The position numbers were made by a program, and so were the translations under genes. This document shows, one piece after another, positions 54,247 to 64,000 of a stretch of DNA of 64,000 bases; position 1 is the first letter of the stretch, and the number at the start of each line of letters is the position of its first letter. The notes under the pieces were generated by a model. It did no database searches. It was not told the origin of the DNA and saw nothing but the letters and a program-made list of their open reading frames with translations. Source of the DNA: Siphonodentalium dalli (Eukaryota > Mollusca > Scaphopoda > Gadilida > Siphonodentaliidae); the NCBI GenBank assembly GCA_032622095.1, contig CP136061.1, positions 84,108,324 through 84,172,323 of the forward strand. The letters are read 5' to 3'.

Positions 54247-54468
54247 TACAGTAATGCCCTAAGTATTAAATCGACCTCTTAACCACAGCAGAATTATGGG
54301 TAACTTTTCAGGATTTAGTCGGAAATATGGCTTGTTGCCATTCATCGGAAAGCTCTCCCCGAGAGCTTTCCGATGAATGGCAACAAGCCACATTTCCGAC
54401 TAAATCCTGAAAAGTTACCCATAATTCTGCTGTGGTTAAGAGGTCGATTACTTAGGGCATTACTGTAC
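54247..54468. repeat. hp-C long hairpin, copy 4
   Basis: ACAGTAATGCCCTAAGTATT to GGGCATTACTGTA. The arms match over about 105 bp, with a loop at CTCTCCCCGAGAG that itself pairs. TA on each side. Confidence 0.92.
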
Positions 54469-54689
54469 AATACTATGTATTCCTCACATTAATGGATGAG
54501 GAATAAATGTAAATAAAACATTCAAAAACATGTTTTGAAATATTTTAAAGCACGAGCCATTATTAAATATCAGAATATATATGAGCTTGAATGTTTCATT
54601 CATACACTGACTTTTTCCCAAATCGCTCAGATCAGTCAAACACCGTAAAAATGACAACTTCAGAAAAAATAACGGTACTTTATCGTAAC

Positions 54690-54785
54690 GGCATCAGTTT
54701 GCCCTACCAGCATCATAGCAATTCAGCTGGACCCACCAGCATCACAGCAGACTAGCAGGACCACTTGACCAGGGGTGGTTCAAGT
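54690..54785. repeat. CAGTTTGCCCTACCAGCATC repeat
   Basis: Third copy of the phrase at 25100 and 25960 (CAGTTTGCCCTACCAGCATC to GGACCACTTGACCAGGGGTG). Function unknown. Confidence 0.6.
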
Positions 54786-54789
54786 GCAG

Positions 54790-55440
54790 TCTGAGTGAAG
54801 GAAAGGTTTAGTATACACTTTAGAGAGTCTGACCTGGTCTGACTCTGAATTTCATTTCCCCATGCAAATGTTTTGATAATCAATGATGTCTCCGCTCACA
54901 GAAGGCTGTCACTAAAATAAAATTTTCATAATCAAATCTTTAATTATTTCCACACGTTACTATTTTTAGGACAATGATTTAACACAGTTTCTCTTGTTTT
55001 GGGAGATTTAAATGAAAAAGTTCCAATAAGAGGGTTAAATTACAAATATCAATACAAATATATTGTTACCACCATAAAAGAGAGGACATCAATGTCATGT
55101 AATTCATGGAAATATAATCATGTGGCGTCTAATTCAGATTCTGTATAGTGTGTACTAATTCTATGCTTATCTCAGACTGGTTAAGCGTGAACAAATTGTA
55201 TGTATATTTACTGTTTTGTTGCATATATTTTAAGCTTATTTGTAGTAATGCCATTCTCTACATTAATTCTACATCCGTCATTTGATTTTATTTATATATT
55301 GTCCATGTTGTATCGGGACGAAATAAAAATCTACATCAAATGTTAAAATCTTTTTTATTTCTGAAGTTTGAAGGTGAGCTACATGTAGTTGGCGACCCCT
55401 CACCCCATACAACAATCTTTAACTTCACCCCATGATTTGA
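54790..55440. other. Unassigned
   Basis: AT-rich; the stretch at 55250-55345 ending GGGACGAAATAAAAATCTAC could be a LINE-like 3' tail but nothing upstream supports it. Confidence 0.25.
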
Positions 55441-55451
55441 TGACACCTCTA

Positions 55452-55562
55452 TTGGGTGGAGTATACCAAACCCCCCTTACTTTCACCATGTTCACTACTT
55501 ATTATTGGGTGGAGTATACCAAACCCCCCTTACTTTCACCATGTTCACTACTTATTATTGGG
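55452..55562. repeat. 52-bp tandem duplication
   Basis: TATTGGGTGGAGTATACCAA plus ACCCCCCTTACTTTCACCAT plus GTTCACTACTTAT occurs twice in tandem, identical apart from the edges, so recent. Confidence 0.9.
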
Positions 55563-55600
55563 ATAATGTCTCACCAGCCATTTCTATTCCATACCTTATC

Positions 55601-55744
55601 TACAGTAATGCCCTAAGTAATCGACTCTTTAACTACAGCAGGCTTTCCGATGAATGGCAACAAGCCATATTTCCGACTAAATCCTGAAAAGTTACCCATA
55701 ATTCTGCTGTAGTTAAAGAGTCGATTACTTAGGGCATTACTGTA
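55601..55744. repeat. hp-C hairpin, copy 5, with a deleted left arm
   Basis: TACAGTAATGCCCTAAGTAA then a jump from ACTACAGCAG directly into GCTTTCCGATGAATGGCAAC, skipping about 75 bp of the left arm and the loop. The right arm is complete. Confidence 0.85.
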
Positions 55745-55974
55745 AATTATTTTATTATCCATCACATGTACATGTATAAGCATTGTTTCATGGTGGGGAA
55801 TCACGTGGTTTCGAGTTGAGGAGTATCACGCATTCAAAATGGCCAAGGTGATCGCAAACATGACCAGAAATGAGCAAAAAAAAGGTACGAAACTAGGATA
55901 ATAACTTCTTACATAGTATATTGGCGGCTACGAGCATATGCTGTACTATTTTTATGTTTACCCATACCATAGTA

Positions 55975-56480
55975 TGGTAAACATAATGTCGACGTCCGGA
56001 TTGACCACTCGTTGTGCGTCTGTATGTCTGTCCGTGGACACTTTACGCATGGTGTGATAACTCAATAATTTTCTATCCGATCGAAACCAAATTTTGTATA
56101 TGGGTTTCTCAGCACCAAATACAGATCGAGTTCAAATATGGGTTTGATCCGAGTTTTGTTTGTTTACGGAGTTATGGCCCTTTTTCGACTTCGAATTCAC
56201 GCATGCTGTCATAACTCAAACAATTTTTATCTGATCAGAACCAAATTTGGTATGCGAGTTGCTCAGTCCAGAATACATATCGAGTTCGAATATGGGTTTG
56301 ATCCAATATTTTTTAATGGAGTTATGGCCCTTTGACATAGAACTCATGCATGTTTCAATAAATCTACAATTTTTCAACTGATAGGAACCAAATTTTGTAT
56401 GTGAGTTACTCAACTCAAAATACAGATCGAGTTCGAATATGGGTTTGATCCGATATATTTTAATGGAGTTATGGTCTTTT
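55975..56480. repeat. Rubble repeats with ATGGTAAACATAATGTCGAC start
   Basis: Three units of about 130-150 bp with ACCAAATTTTGTATATGGGT, ATACAGATCGAGTTCGAATA and GAGTTATGGCCCTTT. They begin with ACCATAGTATGGTAAACATA, an imperfect palindrome. Related to 5750-6995 and 57060-57255. Confidence 0.75.
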
Positions 56481-57059
56481 GATTATTTTATTCATCGCTA
56501 AAATATATCAAAGATACCCAGTTTGCACTGTCCAAATAGAATCCTATAAATCAGGTCTGAGGTTGTCTTTGCACACAGAGTTAGTATCCAGTTACAATGC
56601 CATGAATTGTCTCTCTCTTTGCATTGAGATAATTAACTACTAGGGGATGTGTTGGCCATATCATATATACAGTATAGTGTATATGCCCAGGAACTGTGTT
56701 GTGGAAGGAATAATTTTAATGGCCTTGCACTGTGTTTCTCCACAGATCTGAGGCAATTATATGGCAGTGTACATTAGACTGTATACTTTATACTCTATAA
56801 AGTATCTCTGACCATATGCTGAGATAGCACAGATGGAATGTTTCTACTATATATTTTATATGCATGGTTATTTAAATTCCATCTTAAAGGCATAATCTGG
56901 TTTCATTGTTTAATAGCATTACTATTGGAGATTAATAATGTGATTGTGTTTAGTAGATTTGTTGGACATTAATTTCAATTGATTACAAATGTGAATTGAA
57001 ATATTAAAGGGGCACACCAGGTTTGATATATTTTTCTTGTACTCTGCAGGAGATAAAAC
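56481..57059. other. Unassigned
   Basis: AT-rich; no long repeat or gene seen. Confidence 0.3.
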
Positions 57060-57255
57060 TTTTTATGTGCACCTATACCATAGTATGGTACACATAGTGT
57101 CAATGTCCGTAGACACTTTGGGCATAATGCGATAACTCTAACATTTTCTATTTGATCGGAACCAAATTTTGTATATAGGTTTCTCAGCCCAAAATACAGT
57201 TTGAGTTTGAATATGGGTTCGATCCAATTTATTTTAAAGGAGTTATGACCCTTTT
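57060..57255. repeat. Rubble repeat, one unit
   Basis: ACCATAGTATGGTACACATA start, ACCAAATTTTGTATATAGGT, AAATACAGTTTGAGTTTGAA and GAGTTATGACCCTTTTTCG; one diverged unit of the family at 55975. Confidence 0.7.
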
Positions 57256-58450
57256 TCGTAAAAAAAAAATATTTTTATTTTTATGTTTTATAATAATAAT
57301 AAACAAAATGTCATTGACTCTTTCATTGGTTTTCATTTATATATTGATGATTATGATACAAGTTGATAAAAAGGTTCCCAATCTTTTTTTTTGAAATAAT
57401 TAAAAACAATTTTTTTTTTAAGTTAAACAAATTTGAAAAACTAACACAATTATAACTCTGCCAAGGGTACCCCGAATCACCTCACCAAATTTGTTTAAAT
57501 CTGTCCAAAATCTTGTGTTATTTACTGGTAAATCTGTTTGGAGAAACATTAAATCCAATTCACCAATTCTATCCCATGCCTTTGGACTACTTAGCTATTG
57601 ATAAGGCTATATTATTTTCTGATGTCTCTTATGCCAGTGTGCAAATAATCTGATAAAGAAGGCTATGGTATCTAATTTAAAATAAAGATTCAACAATAAA
57701 CATCACATGATATTAACAGTAGACATGGACATCTGTGCTGCAGAGTTATATCTTCAGATGGTCTGAGATCATTATAATTGTTATTGGTTTAATAGAGAGG
57801 TCAGTTTTCAAAATAAACAATTCCTGTGATTTGTTGACAGCTCTGCTATATAATTGATATTAATGGGTCAGCAATGTGGTGGCTAATCTGTATACTATTG
57901 GTAGAATTTGACACATTATTATTGTAAACTTAAATTGGACTCTCTTAACCTAAGTATCCATGTCCAGGTCACACTTTTCACATTTAACCCAAGGCTCTGT
58001 TGGTTTAGCATTATCGATCCTGTACCAGTGTATTCTCTTATATAAATGCCAGTGACCCATAAATTCCAATAATTTGTGTTATGTACATTTGTCTATAATT
58101 CAACTCTCATTTATCCGATCATAGTCAATTTTTATCGCCAAGGGATGGGTTAACATCTGCCGATCGTGATCGGCCTCTCGTTCAAACAAGATGATACCTC
58201 ATTTGTGTCCAAACTAATTGTTGTTTGCTCTAACATTCTAACCAAAGTGGTCAGCCGAGGGATTCACACAGATGTATGGATTGGTGTATTCCACGAACAT
58301 CTTGACTGTCAACATTGGTCAGAATGTTATAGAAAACATTTCCGAACAAATAAAGTATCATTATCAACTTTTTAAAATAAACTAGCATATGCTCGTAACA
58401 GTCAAAATGCTGTTTTGTGTCAGTTTCACAAATATTATGTTTGTGTGCAT
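57256..58450. other. Unassigned AT-rich flank
   Basis: Contains a lone hp-B fragment (58018-58043, CCTGTACCAGTGTATTCTCT) and no readable gene. Frames at 58166-58460 are unrecognised. Confidence 0.3.
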
Positions 58451-58451
58451 T

Positions 58452-59163
58452 TGCACTCACCTCGGCCAGTTTGAATGCATGGTACTCACCGACTCACCTC
58501 GGCCAGTTTGAATGCATGGTACTCACCTCGGCCAGTTTGAATGCATGGTACTCACCGACTCACCTCGGCCAGTTTGAATGCATGGTACTCACCGACTCAC
58601 CTCGGCCAGTTTGAATGCATGGTACTCACCGACTCACCTCGGCCAGTTTGAATGCATGGTACTCACCTCGGCCAGTTTGAATGCATGGTACTCACCTCGG
58701 CCAGTTTGAATGCATGGTACTCACCTCGGCCAGTTTGAATGCGTGGTACTCACCTCGGCCAGTTTGAATGCGTGGTACTCACCTCGGCCAGTTTGAATGC
58801 GTGGTACTCACCTCGGCCAGTTTGAATGCGTGGTACTCACCTCGGCCAGTTTGAATGCATGGTACTCACCTCGGCCAGTTTGAATGCATGGTACTCACCT
58901 CGGCCAGTTTGAATGCATGGTACTCACCTCGGCCAGTTTGAATGCATGGTACTCACCTCGGCCAGTTTGAATGCATGGTACTCACCTCGGCCAGTTTGAA
59001 TGCATGGTACTCACCTCGGCCAGTTTGAATGCATGGTACTCACCTCGGCCAGTTTGAATGCATGGTACTCACCTCGGCCAGTTTGAATGCATGGTACTCA
59101 CCTCGGCCAGTTTGAATGCATGGTACTCACCTCGGCCAGTTTGAATGCGTGGTACTCACCGAC
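58452..59163. repeat. 29-bp minisatellite, about 24 copies
   Basis: CTCGGCCAGTTTGAATGCAT plus GGTACTCAC repeats with very little divergence. The first few units carry an extra CGACTCAC step (36 bp), and two blocks have GCGTGG in place of GCATGG. The final CACCGACTTTG closes the array. High homogeneity implies recent expansion and probable length polymorphism. Confidence 0.95.
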
Positions 59164-59214
59164 TTTGAAACCACATGTTTCCCCACCGTGTGTTTATCTT
59201 GTGTTTATCTTGTT

Positions 59215-59835
59215 GGCAGACACCTTTGTTATTAGCTCAACTTTGACAAAGTTTGAGCTATTGCCATGGGTTGGCGTCTATCAACAATTTCCTTGAGCAC
59301 ACCCTACAGCCACATTCCTCAACCAATTGCCAACAAACTTTGTATGGATCTTCGAGGTGACCTCCAGATGGGAACTTTCCATTTTTTCCGAATTTTGATT
59401 AAAAATATGGCCACCAGTGGATTTCACATTTGAATCCATCAGCAGCCCACAATTGAAAAAACATGGCCACCGGAAGCCATCTTGGATTTTTCTCTTTGCA
59501 TGACTGAATCCTTTGGCAAACCCTACAGGCCACATGCCTCATCCGAATGTCACAAAATTTCATAGGGATTGTTTGGGTGACCACTAGGTGGTAGGCCTCG
59601 CTTTTTAGCTCAACTTGACAAAGTAAAGCTTGATCCACTGCTATGGGTTGGCATCCGTCGTCCGTCTGTCTGTGTGTCCAACAATTTCCTTTGGCTCACC
59701 CTACAGGTCGCATCCGATCATCACCATACTTCACATGGATCTTCGGGGTGACCTCTAGATGGGAGCCATCAAAGTTTTCCGAAATACGTTAAAAACATGG
59801 CCATCGGCAGCCATTTTGGATTCAAATTTGAATCC
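59215..59835. repeat. CTTTGGCACACCCTAC-type rubble repeats
   Basis: AGCTCAACTTTGACAAAGTT and GAGCTATTGCCATGGGTTGG start one block (59225); TAGCTCAACTTGACAAAGTA starts another (59606). Then TTCCTT..CACACCCTACAG, CTTCGGGGTGACCTCTAGAT and AAACATGGCCA follow, as in 15960-17120. Partial unit again at 60860-60940. Confidence 0.7.
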
Positions 59836-59881
59836 TGCGTTTATTGGAAATATTTTGATAATTTACAGGCATGTTTAGAGG

Positions 59882-60812
59882 TAGTCCAAGTCTTCTCGTA
59901 CTAAAACTAGCTAAGATTTTGGGATGGAGATGCTAGTGTTTAGTCCGAGTTCCAGGCCCATGCATTTCTATGACACGAGTTACGCCCAGGATCTGTGGCG
60001 GGAATCTGTGGTGTATTTTACTCGATTTACCTAACAAAGCAATACATGATGCTATATACATCGGAAAGAGTGACATCTTATGGTCATAATGGTGTATAAT
60101 AATCTAACTTTAATGTTAAATTACACATAGAATATTCCGGTTGATTGCCACAAACATCGTTGTTTTTTCTGTTTGTTTACTTAACTGAAAGCCGAACTCA
60201 GGTTCCGAAGAACTTCGGCATTGTCCGGTGTTTGTTTTGGCCGAGACGAATTTCGATACAAACAAAATGGCGGCCCCCATGATATTCTAATGGTCATTGT
60301 GTTTACACTGTTTTAAACTGTGAGATGGTTATAATTCCCGTAATTTATTTAATGTATTACATTTATATCTTCAATATGTATTTAATCTATGTATTTATTT
60401 ATTTATTGTCACGTATAATTACGATTACAATGGAGAATTCATCGTGCGTGGTTGATTGAAAATCTACGGAATATTTTCACCAGAAAATGCCGAACGCAGT
60501 TCGCAAGGTCAACTGAGTTCGCATACTTTAAAAAATATGTAAACACTGCGGCAAAAGTTTCTTTTCACATTAAATTACCGCTTTCAATTCACAACCGATG
60601 TGGGTTTCAGATCAAATAGCATGTCTTCTGCGGAAACTATCCGTTTATTGTAGCAATTGTGATATTTTATTTCATATAATTGTGGTTTTATTTGAGCGGG
60701 TCACTAACGCTTAAGTCGTGTCATAGAAATGCATGGGCCTGGAACTCGGACTAAACACTAGCATCTCCATCCCAAAATCTTAGCTAGTTTTAGTACGAGA
60801 AGACTTGGACTA
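59882..60812. mobile_element. 931-bp element with TIRs of about 100 bp
   Basis: TAGTCCAAGTCTTCTCGTAC at the left and GTACGAGAAGACTTGGACTA at the right. Inverted homology continues through CTAGCTAAGATTTTGGGATG and GAACTCGGACTAAACACTAG to about 100 bp. It contains AACAAAATGGCGGCCCCCAT and an A/T-rich body shared with 18538-19071. It encodes no recognisable protein and is inserted in rubble repeats. Confidence 0.88.
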
Positions 60813-60944
60813 GTTTAGGGGCTCTAGGTGGGAGCTATAAAATTTTAGGGGATGAAAAACATGGCTGATGACTCGTTTGGCACACCCTGAAGACCACATC
60901 CCTCATCCGATAGTCACCAAACTTTATAATGAACTTTTGGGTGT

Positions 60945-61417
60945 AGAGATGCGGACCAGACCGCAAAAAATCGGTGGTCCGGTACTGTAGCAGTTCGCAA
61001 ACTTGAATACATTGATATATGCCTAGCTTAAGTACTGGCCCTATGTACTGGGGTTCACTGGTACGGAACTCCTAAGTTCCAATAGCCAGCCAATGCCCCA
61101 GTGTCGCCAAATGTCTGTCAACTGGTGTCGGATCACATAGCAGCTTGTGAGATACATTCTTTGATGTCAGCGACATCAAACTACAGTGATTGAGTACCTC
61201 CTATGTCTTATGATTTCAGCTGACTTCAGCGATTGTGCTTGAGGTAGCGACTATGCACACGTAACTATTTTCAATCATGACGATCTCACATGGTACATGT
61301 TCAGACTGACACATTGGGGTAAATATGTCAGACAAGATAGCGAATTACCATCAATACCATGTCAACTAAACGTTTCAGTGTACTGTACATAGGTTGCAAA
61401 TCGCGATATACTAGCCT
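60945..61417. other. Unassigned
   Basis: GCGGACCAGACCGCAAAAAA and GTGGTCCGGTACTG near 60954-61000 form short inverted words. No gene seen. Confidence 0.3.
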
Positions 61418-61829
61418 ATATGTGACCCGCCATATAAAATCCAGTCGCAAGTCAGGATTTTTTTACCCTGTGCCAATGCATTCTCTTATATATGCGAGTC
61501 GACCATAGGTCACCTCGCATATATAAGAGAATGCATTGGCCTAACAATTTTTTATCATTTTTTTAAAATAAATGTTTCTGACAATTTTTAGGACATAAAA
61601 TAAAAAACATCCATTACCCTGCAGGGAGCCCCACACATATATAGAAGAGTGTCGTCTGCCCATGTTTGTCTGGGGCTCTGTATGGGTGAAATTATAAAAT
61701 TGTTAAAGAATACAAGACAAAATTATTAAAATTGTAAAAAATTGTTAGGCCAATGCATTCTCTTATATATGCGAGGCGAGTAAAAACAATCCCGACTTAC
61801 GACTGGATTTGATATGGCGGGTCACATAT
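61418..61829. mobile_element. TIR element carrying hp-B and the GAGCCCCACACATATATAGA arm
   Basis: TATGTGACCCGCCATATAAA plus ATCCAGTCGCAAGTC at the left is mirrored by GACTTACGACTGGATTTGAT plus ATGGCGGGTCACATA at the right. Inside are hp-B (61468-61543), the arm shared with 36755-37153 (61590-61690) and a second partial hp-B (61746-61779). Confidence 0.85.
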
Positions 61830-61986
61830 ATAGCAATATCTAACTCCCAAGTTACTACATCCAATACCGATATGGCAGTAGGCACACCTGCATGTCGGAA
61901 ATTGATCAATCTATCTGGAATATGTCCGTTAGTAATGCTAGGAACAAAATGTTAGGAGTGCTGAAAGACTTGGGACCATTTGCACT

Positions 61987-62115
61987 CAACCCAATCATAG
62001 CATGTGGGGGAATAGGGGAAGTGTCAACTACAGACTCTACACTGAATCACAGTCAACCCAATCATAGCATGTGGGGGAATAGGGGAAGCGTGAACTGCAG
62101 ACTCTACACTGAGTC
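61987..62115. repeat. 67-bp tandem duplication
   Basis: CAACCCAATCATAGCATGTG plus GGGGAATAGGGGAAG and ACAGACTCTACACTGA occurs twice, 67 bp apart. The frame across it (61892-62152) is unrecognised. Confidence 0.8.
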
Positions 62116-62299
62116 AGTCACAAGTTTTAAGCACATTTATTTCGTTCTCTAACTTCTATACAATGACTGAGATAAGAAAATACACTACACATTTCACAAT
62201 TTGCATACAATGTATTAGATATATGTTAAGAATTTAATAAAAGCTTGTCCGGCCTGAGAAGTGGCAGATTTTAGGGAGATGTCTCCCAAAGTATATTGG

Positions 62300-62775
62300 C
62301 TGGTTCCTGGGACAGGGCATCTATAATTTGGGTGTGTTAAATCCGACAGGGCATCTTTAATTTGGGTGTGTTAAATCCTGCAGGGCATCTTTAATTTGGG
62401 TCTGTTAAATCCTGCAGGGCATCTTTAATTTGGGTGTGTTAAATCCTGCAGGGCATCTTTAATTTAGGTGGGTTAAATCCAACAGGGCATCTTTAATTTG
62501 GGCATGTTAAATCCAACTGGGCATAACAGGGCATCTTTAATTTGGGTGTGTTAAATCCTGCAGGGCATCTTTAATTTGGGTGTGTTAAATCCTGCAGGGC
62601 ATCTTTAATTTGGGTCTGTTAAATCCTGCAGGGCATCTTTAATTTGGGTGTGTTAAATCCAACAGGGCATCTTTAATTTGGGAATTTTAAATTCATATAG
62701 GGCATCTTTAATTTGGGTCTGTTAAATCCGACGGGCATCTTTAATTTGGGTCTGTTAAATCCAACAGGCATCTTT
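62300..62775. repeat. Minisatellite, about 34-bp unit, about 14 copies
   Basis: TGCAGGGCATCTTTAATTTG plus GGTGTGTTAAATCC, with variants (TCTGTT, CAACAGGG, CATGTT). It ends at about 62775, some 45 bp before the next array. Positions near 62510-62530 contain a short internal duplication (GGGCATAACAGGGCATC). Confidence 0.92.
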
Positions 62776-62819
62776 AACTGTTTTCTAAAAATTATAAACC
62801 TCCACCAATTGAGAGACTT

Positions 62820-64000
62820 GTCTTGACAGTTTAAATGAATGGGATTTTGACAGTTTAAATGAATGGGATCTTGACAGTTTAAATGAATGGGATCTTGGCA
62901 GTTTAAAGGTACTCAACCCGATAAAACTCCTCTCAATTACTATTTCAATGGCTTCGGGGGTCAAAAATATTTGATTCGAGTCGAGGAAGTCACCCATCAA
63001 AGCTCAGATTTGTTAGATATCGATTTTAGAAATCTATTATTTTTCATTATCTGGAATACTATCTGGCCCAGAACTCAGTCAAAATTGCGTTAAAATTACC
63101 ACTTGATTTTAGAGTTATTCATCCTTGTCTGTTTGAATATATTTGGAGTACACATCCAGAGCAGATTACAGCAGTTATTAGTACTCATCTCGAGAACATA
63201 ACAAATTTGAAAAATCAATATCTAATAACTCTGAGCTTTGTTTGATGGGTTCCTCGACTCGAATCAAATATTTTTTACCCCCAAAGCCAAAGAAATAGTA
63301 ATATAGGACCCTCTAATCGGATTGTTGTTGTTGGAATCTGTTGAGATGGGGACCCTCTTTACGGGTTGAGTACCTTTAAATGAATGGGATGAAGTTTAAA
63401 TGAATGGGATCTTGGCAGTTTAAATGAATGGGATCTTGGCAGTTTAAATGAATGGGATATTGATAGTCTAAATGAATGGGATCTTGGCAGTTTAAATGAA
63501 TGGGATATTGATAGTCTAAATGAATGGGATCTTGACAGTTTAAATGAATGGGATCTTGGCAGTTTAAATGAATGGGATATTGATAGTCTAAATGAATGGG
63601 ATCTTGGCAGTTTAAATGAATGGGATCTTGAGAGTCTAAATGAATGGGATCTTGACAGTTTAAATGAATGGGATCTTGACAGTTTAAATGAATGGGATCT
63701 TGGCAGTTTAAATGAATGGGATGAAGTTTAAATGAATGGGATCTTGGCAGTTTAAATGAATGGGATCTTGACAGTTTAAATTAATGGGATCTTGATAGTC
63801 TAAATGAATGGGATCTTGACAGTTTAAATGAATGGGATCTTGACAGTTTAAATGAATGGGATCTTGACAGTTTAACTGAATGGGATGAAGTTTAAATGAA
63901 TGGGATCTTGGCAGTTTAAATGAATGGGATGAAGTTTAAATGAATGGGATCTTGAAGTTTAAATGAATGGGATCTTGGCAGTTTAAATGAATGGGATGAA
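62820..64000. repeat. 24-bp minisatellite, runs off the window end
   Basis: GACAGTTTAAATGAATGGGA plus TCTT repeats; variants have TTGGCAG, TTGATAGTC and a short GATGAAG form. It is interrupted at 62907-63375 by a TTAA-flanked element. About 30 copies are visible; the array continues past 64000. Confidence 0.95.
62907..63375. mobile_element. TTAA-flanked 469-bp inverted element, copy 2
   Basis: AGGTACTCAACCCGATAAAA to GGGTTGAGTACCT, flanked by TTAA (62903-62906, 63376-63379) that belongs to the minisatellite unit TTTAAATG. Removal leaves one intact unit. Same element as 1526-1995, with matching arms such as TTTGATTCGAGTCGAGGAA. Confidence 0.92.

Noticed and set aside
55389..55616. Frame with repeated GGVYQTPLTFTMFTTYYW phrase
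   Set aside because: Comes from a recent 52-bp tandem duplication; not a protein repeat under selection.
58452..59163. CRISPR-like regular array
   Set aside because: Units are contiguous with no unique spacers, and the window is eukaryotic; it is a minisatellite.

Overview
This is eukaryotic, AT-rich DNA from an invertebrate. The abundance of TACATGTA and ACCGGT words, the dense short inverted-repeat elements, and mollusc-type 'rubble' repeats (phrases such as GGTTTCCGGATGATAACTTT) suggest a lophotrochozoan, possibly a bivalve mollusc. That placement is inference only. There is no operon structure, no rRNA, and no tRNA that I could recognise.

One host gene is clear: thymine-DNA glycosylase (TDG), plus strand, eight coding exons between 14581 and 40308, with GT-AG introns and one continuous reading frame of 500 codons. 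The protein has the TDG/MUG uracil-DNA glycosylase fold with the catalytic Asn in GINPGL, the HHY..GPGNHFW block, and the MPSSSAR loop. Its long Ser/Asn/Gln/Tyr-rich C-terminal tail ends in a SUMO-consensus IKSEP motif, and similar IKSEP motifs lie near the N-terminus. TDG excises T or U opposite G and, in animals, oxidised methylcytosines (base excision repair, active demethylation).

The most unusual feature is that three ends of this gene have been tandemly amplified outward. (1) The 3' end of exon 2 plus its splice donor is repeated about eight more times in intron 2, with a 90-bp period. (2) The last 17 codons of exon 6 plus its donor are repeated about ten times in intron 6, on a 51-bp unit. 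(3) The C-terminal coding tail is repeated four more times in the 3' UTR, with a period of about 107-119 bp. Several copies keep donor-like GT sites or ATTAAA poly(A)-type hexamers.

By region: 1-14580 is intergenic, with hairpin elements, a decayed LINE reverse transcriptase (2542-3564), a 547-bp element with seven ATTTGCGCTTAAGCGCAAAT palindromes, and a 705-bp hAT-like element. 14581-40308 is TDG, whose introns hold nested hAT-like, TTAA-flanked and palindromic elements, LINE pieces, and a 23-bp minisatellite split by a 1.4-kb transposon. 40309-58440 is a transposon-rich 3' flank with five copies of a GC-rich 380-bp TIR element, five long hairpins, and nested insertions readable from target-site duplications. 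58450-64000 has three large minisatellites (29, about 34 and 24 bp units), one interrupted by a TTAA-flanked 469-bp element that also occurs at 1526-1995. No complete transposase or other complete host gene was found.
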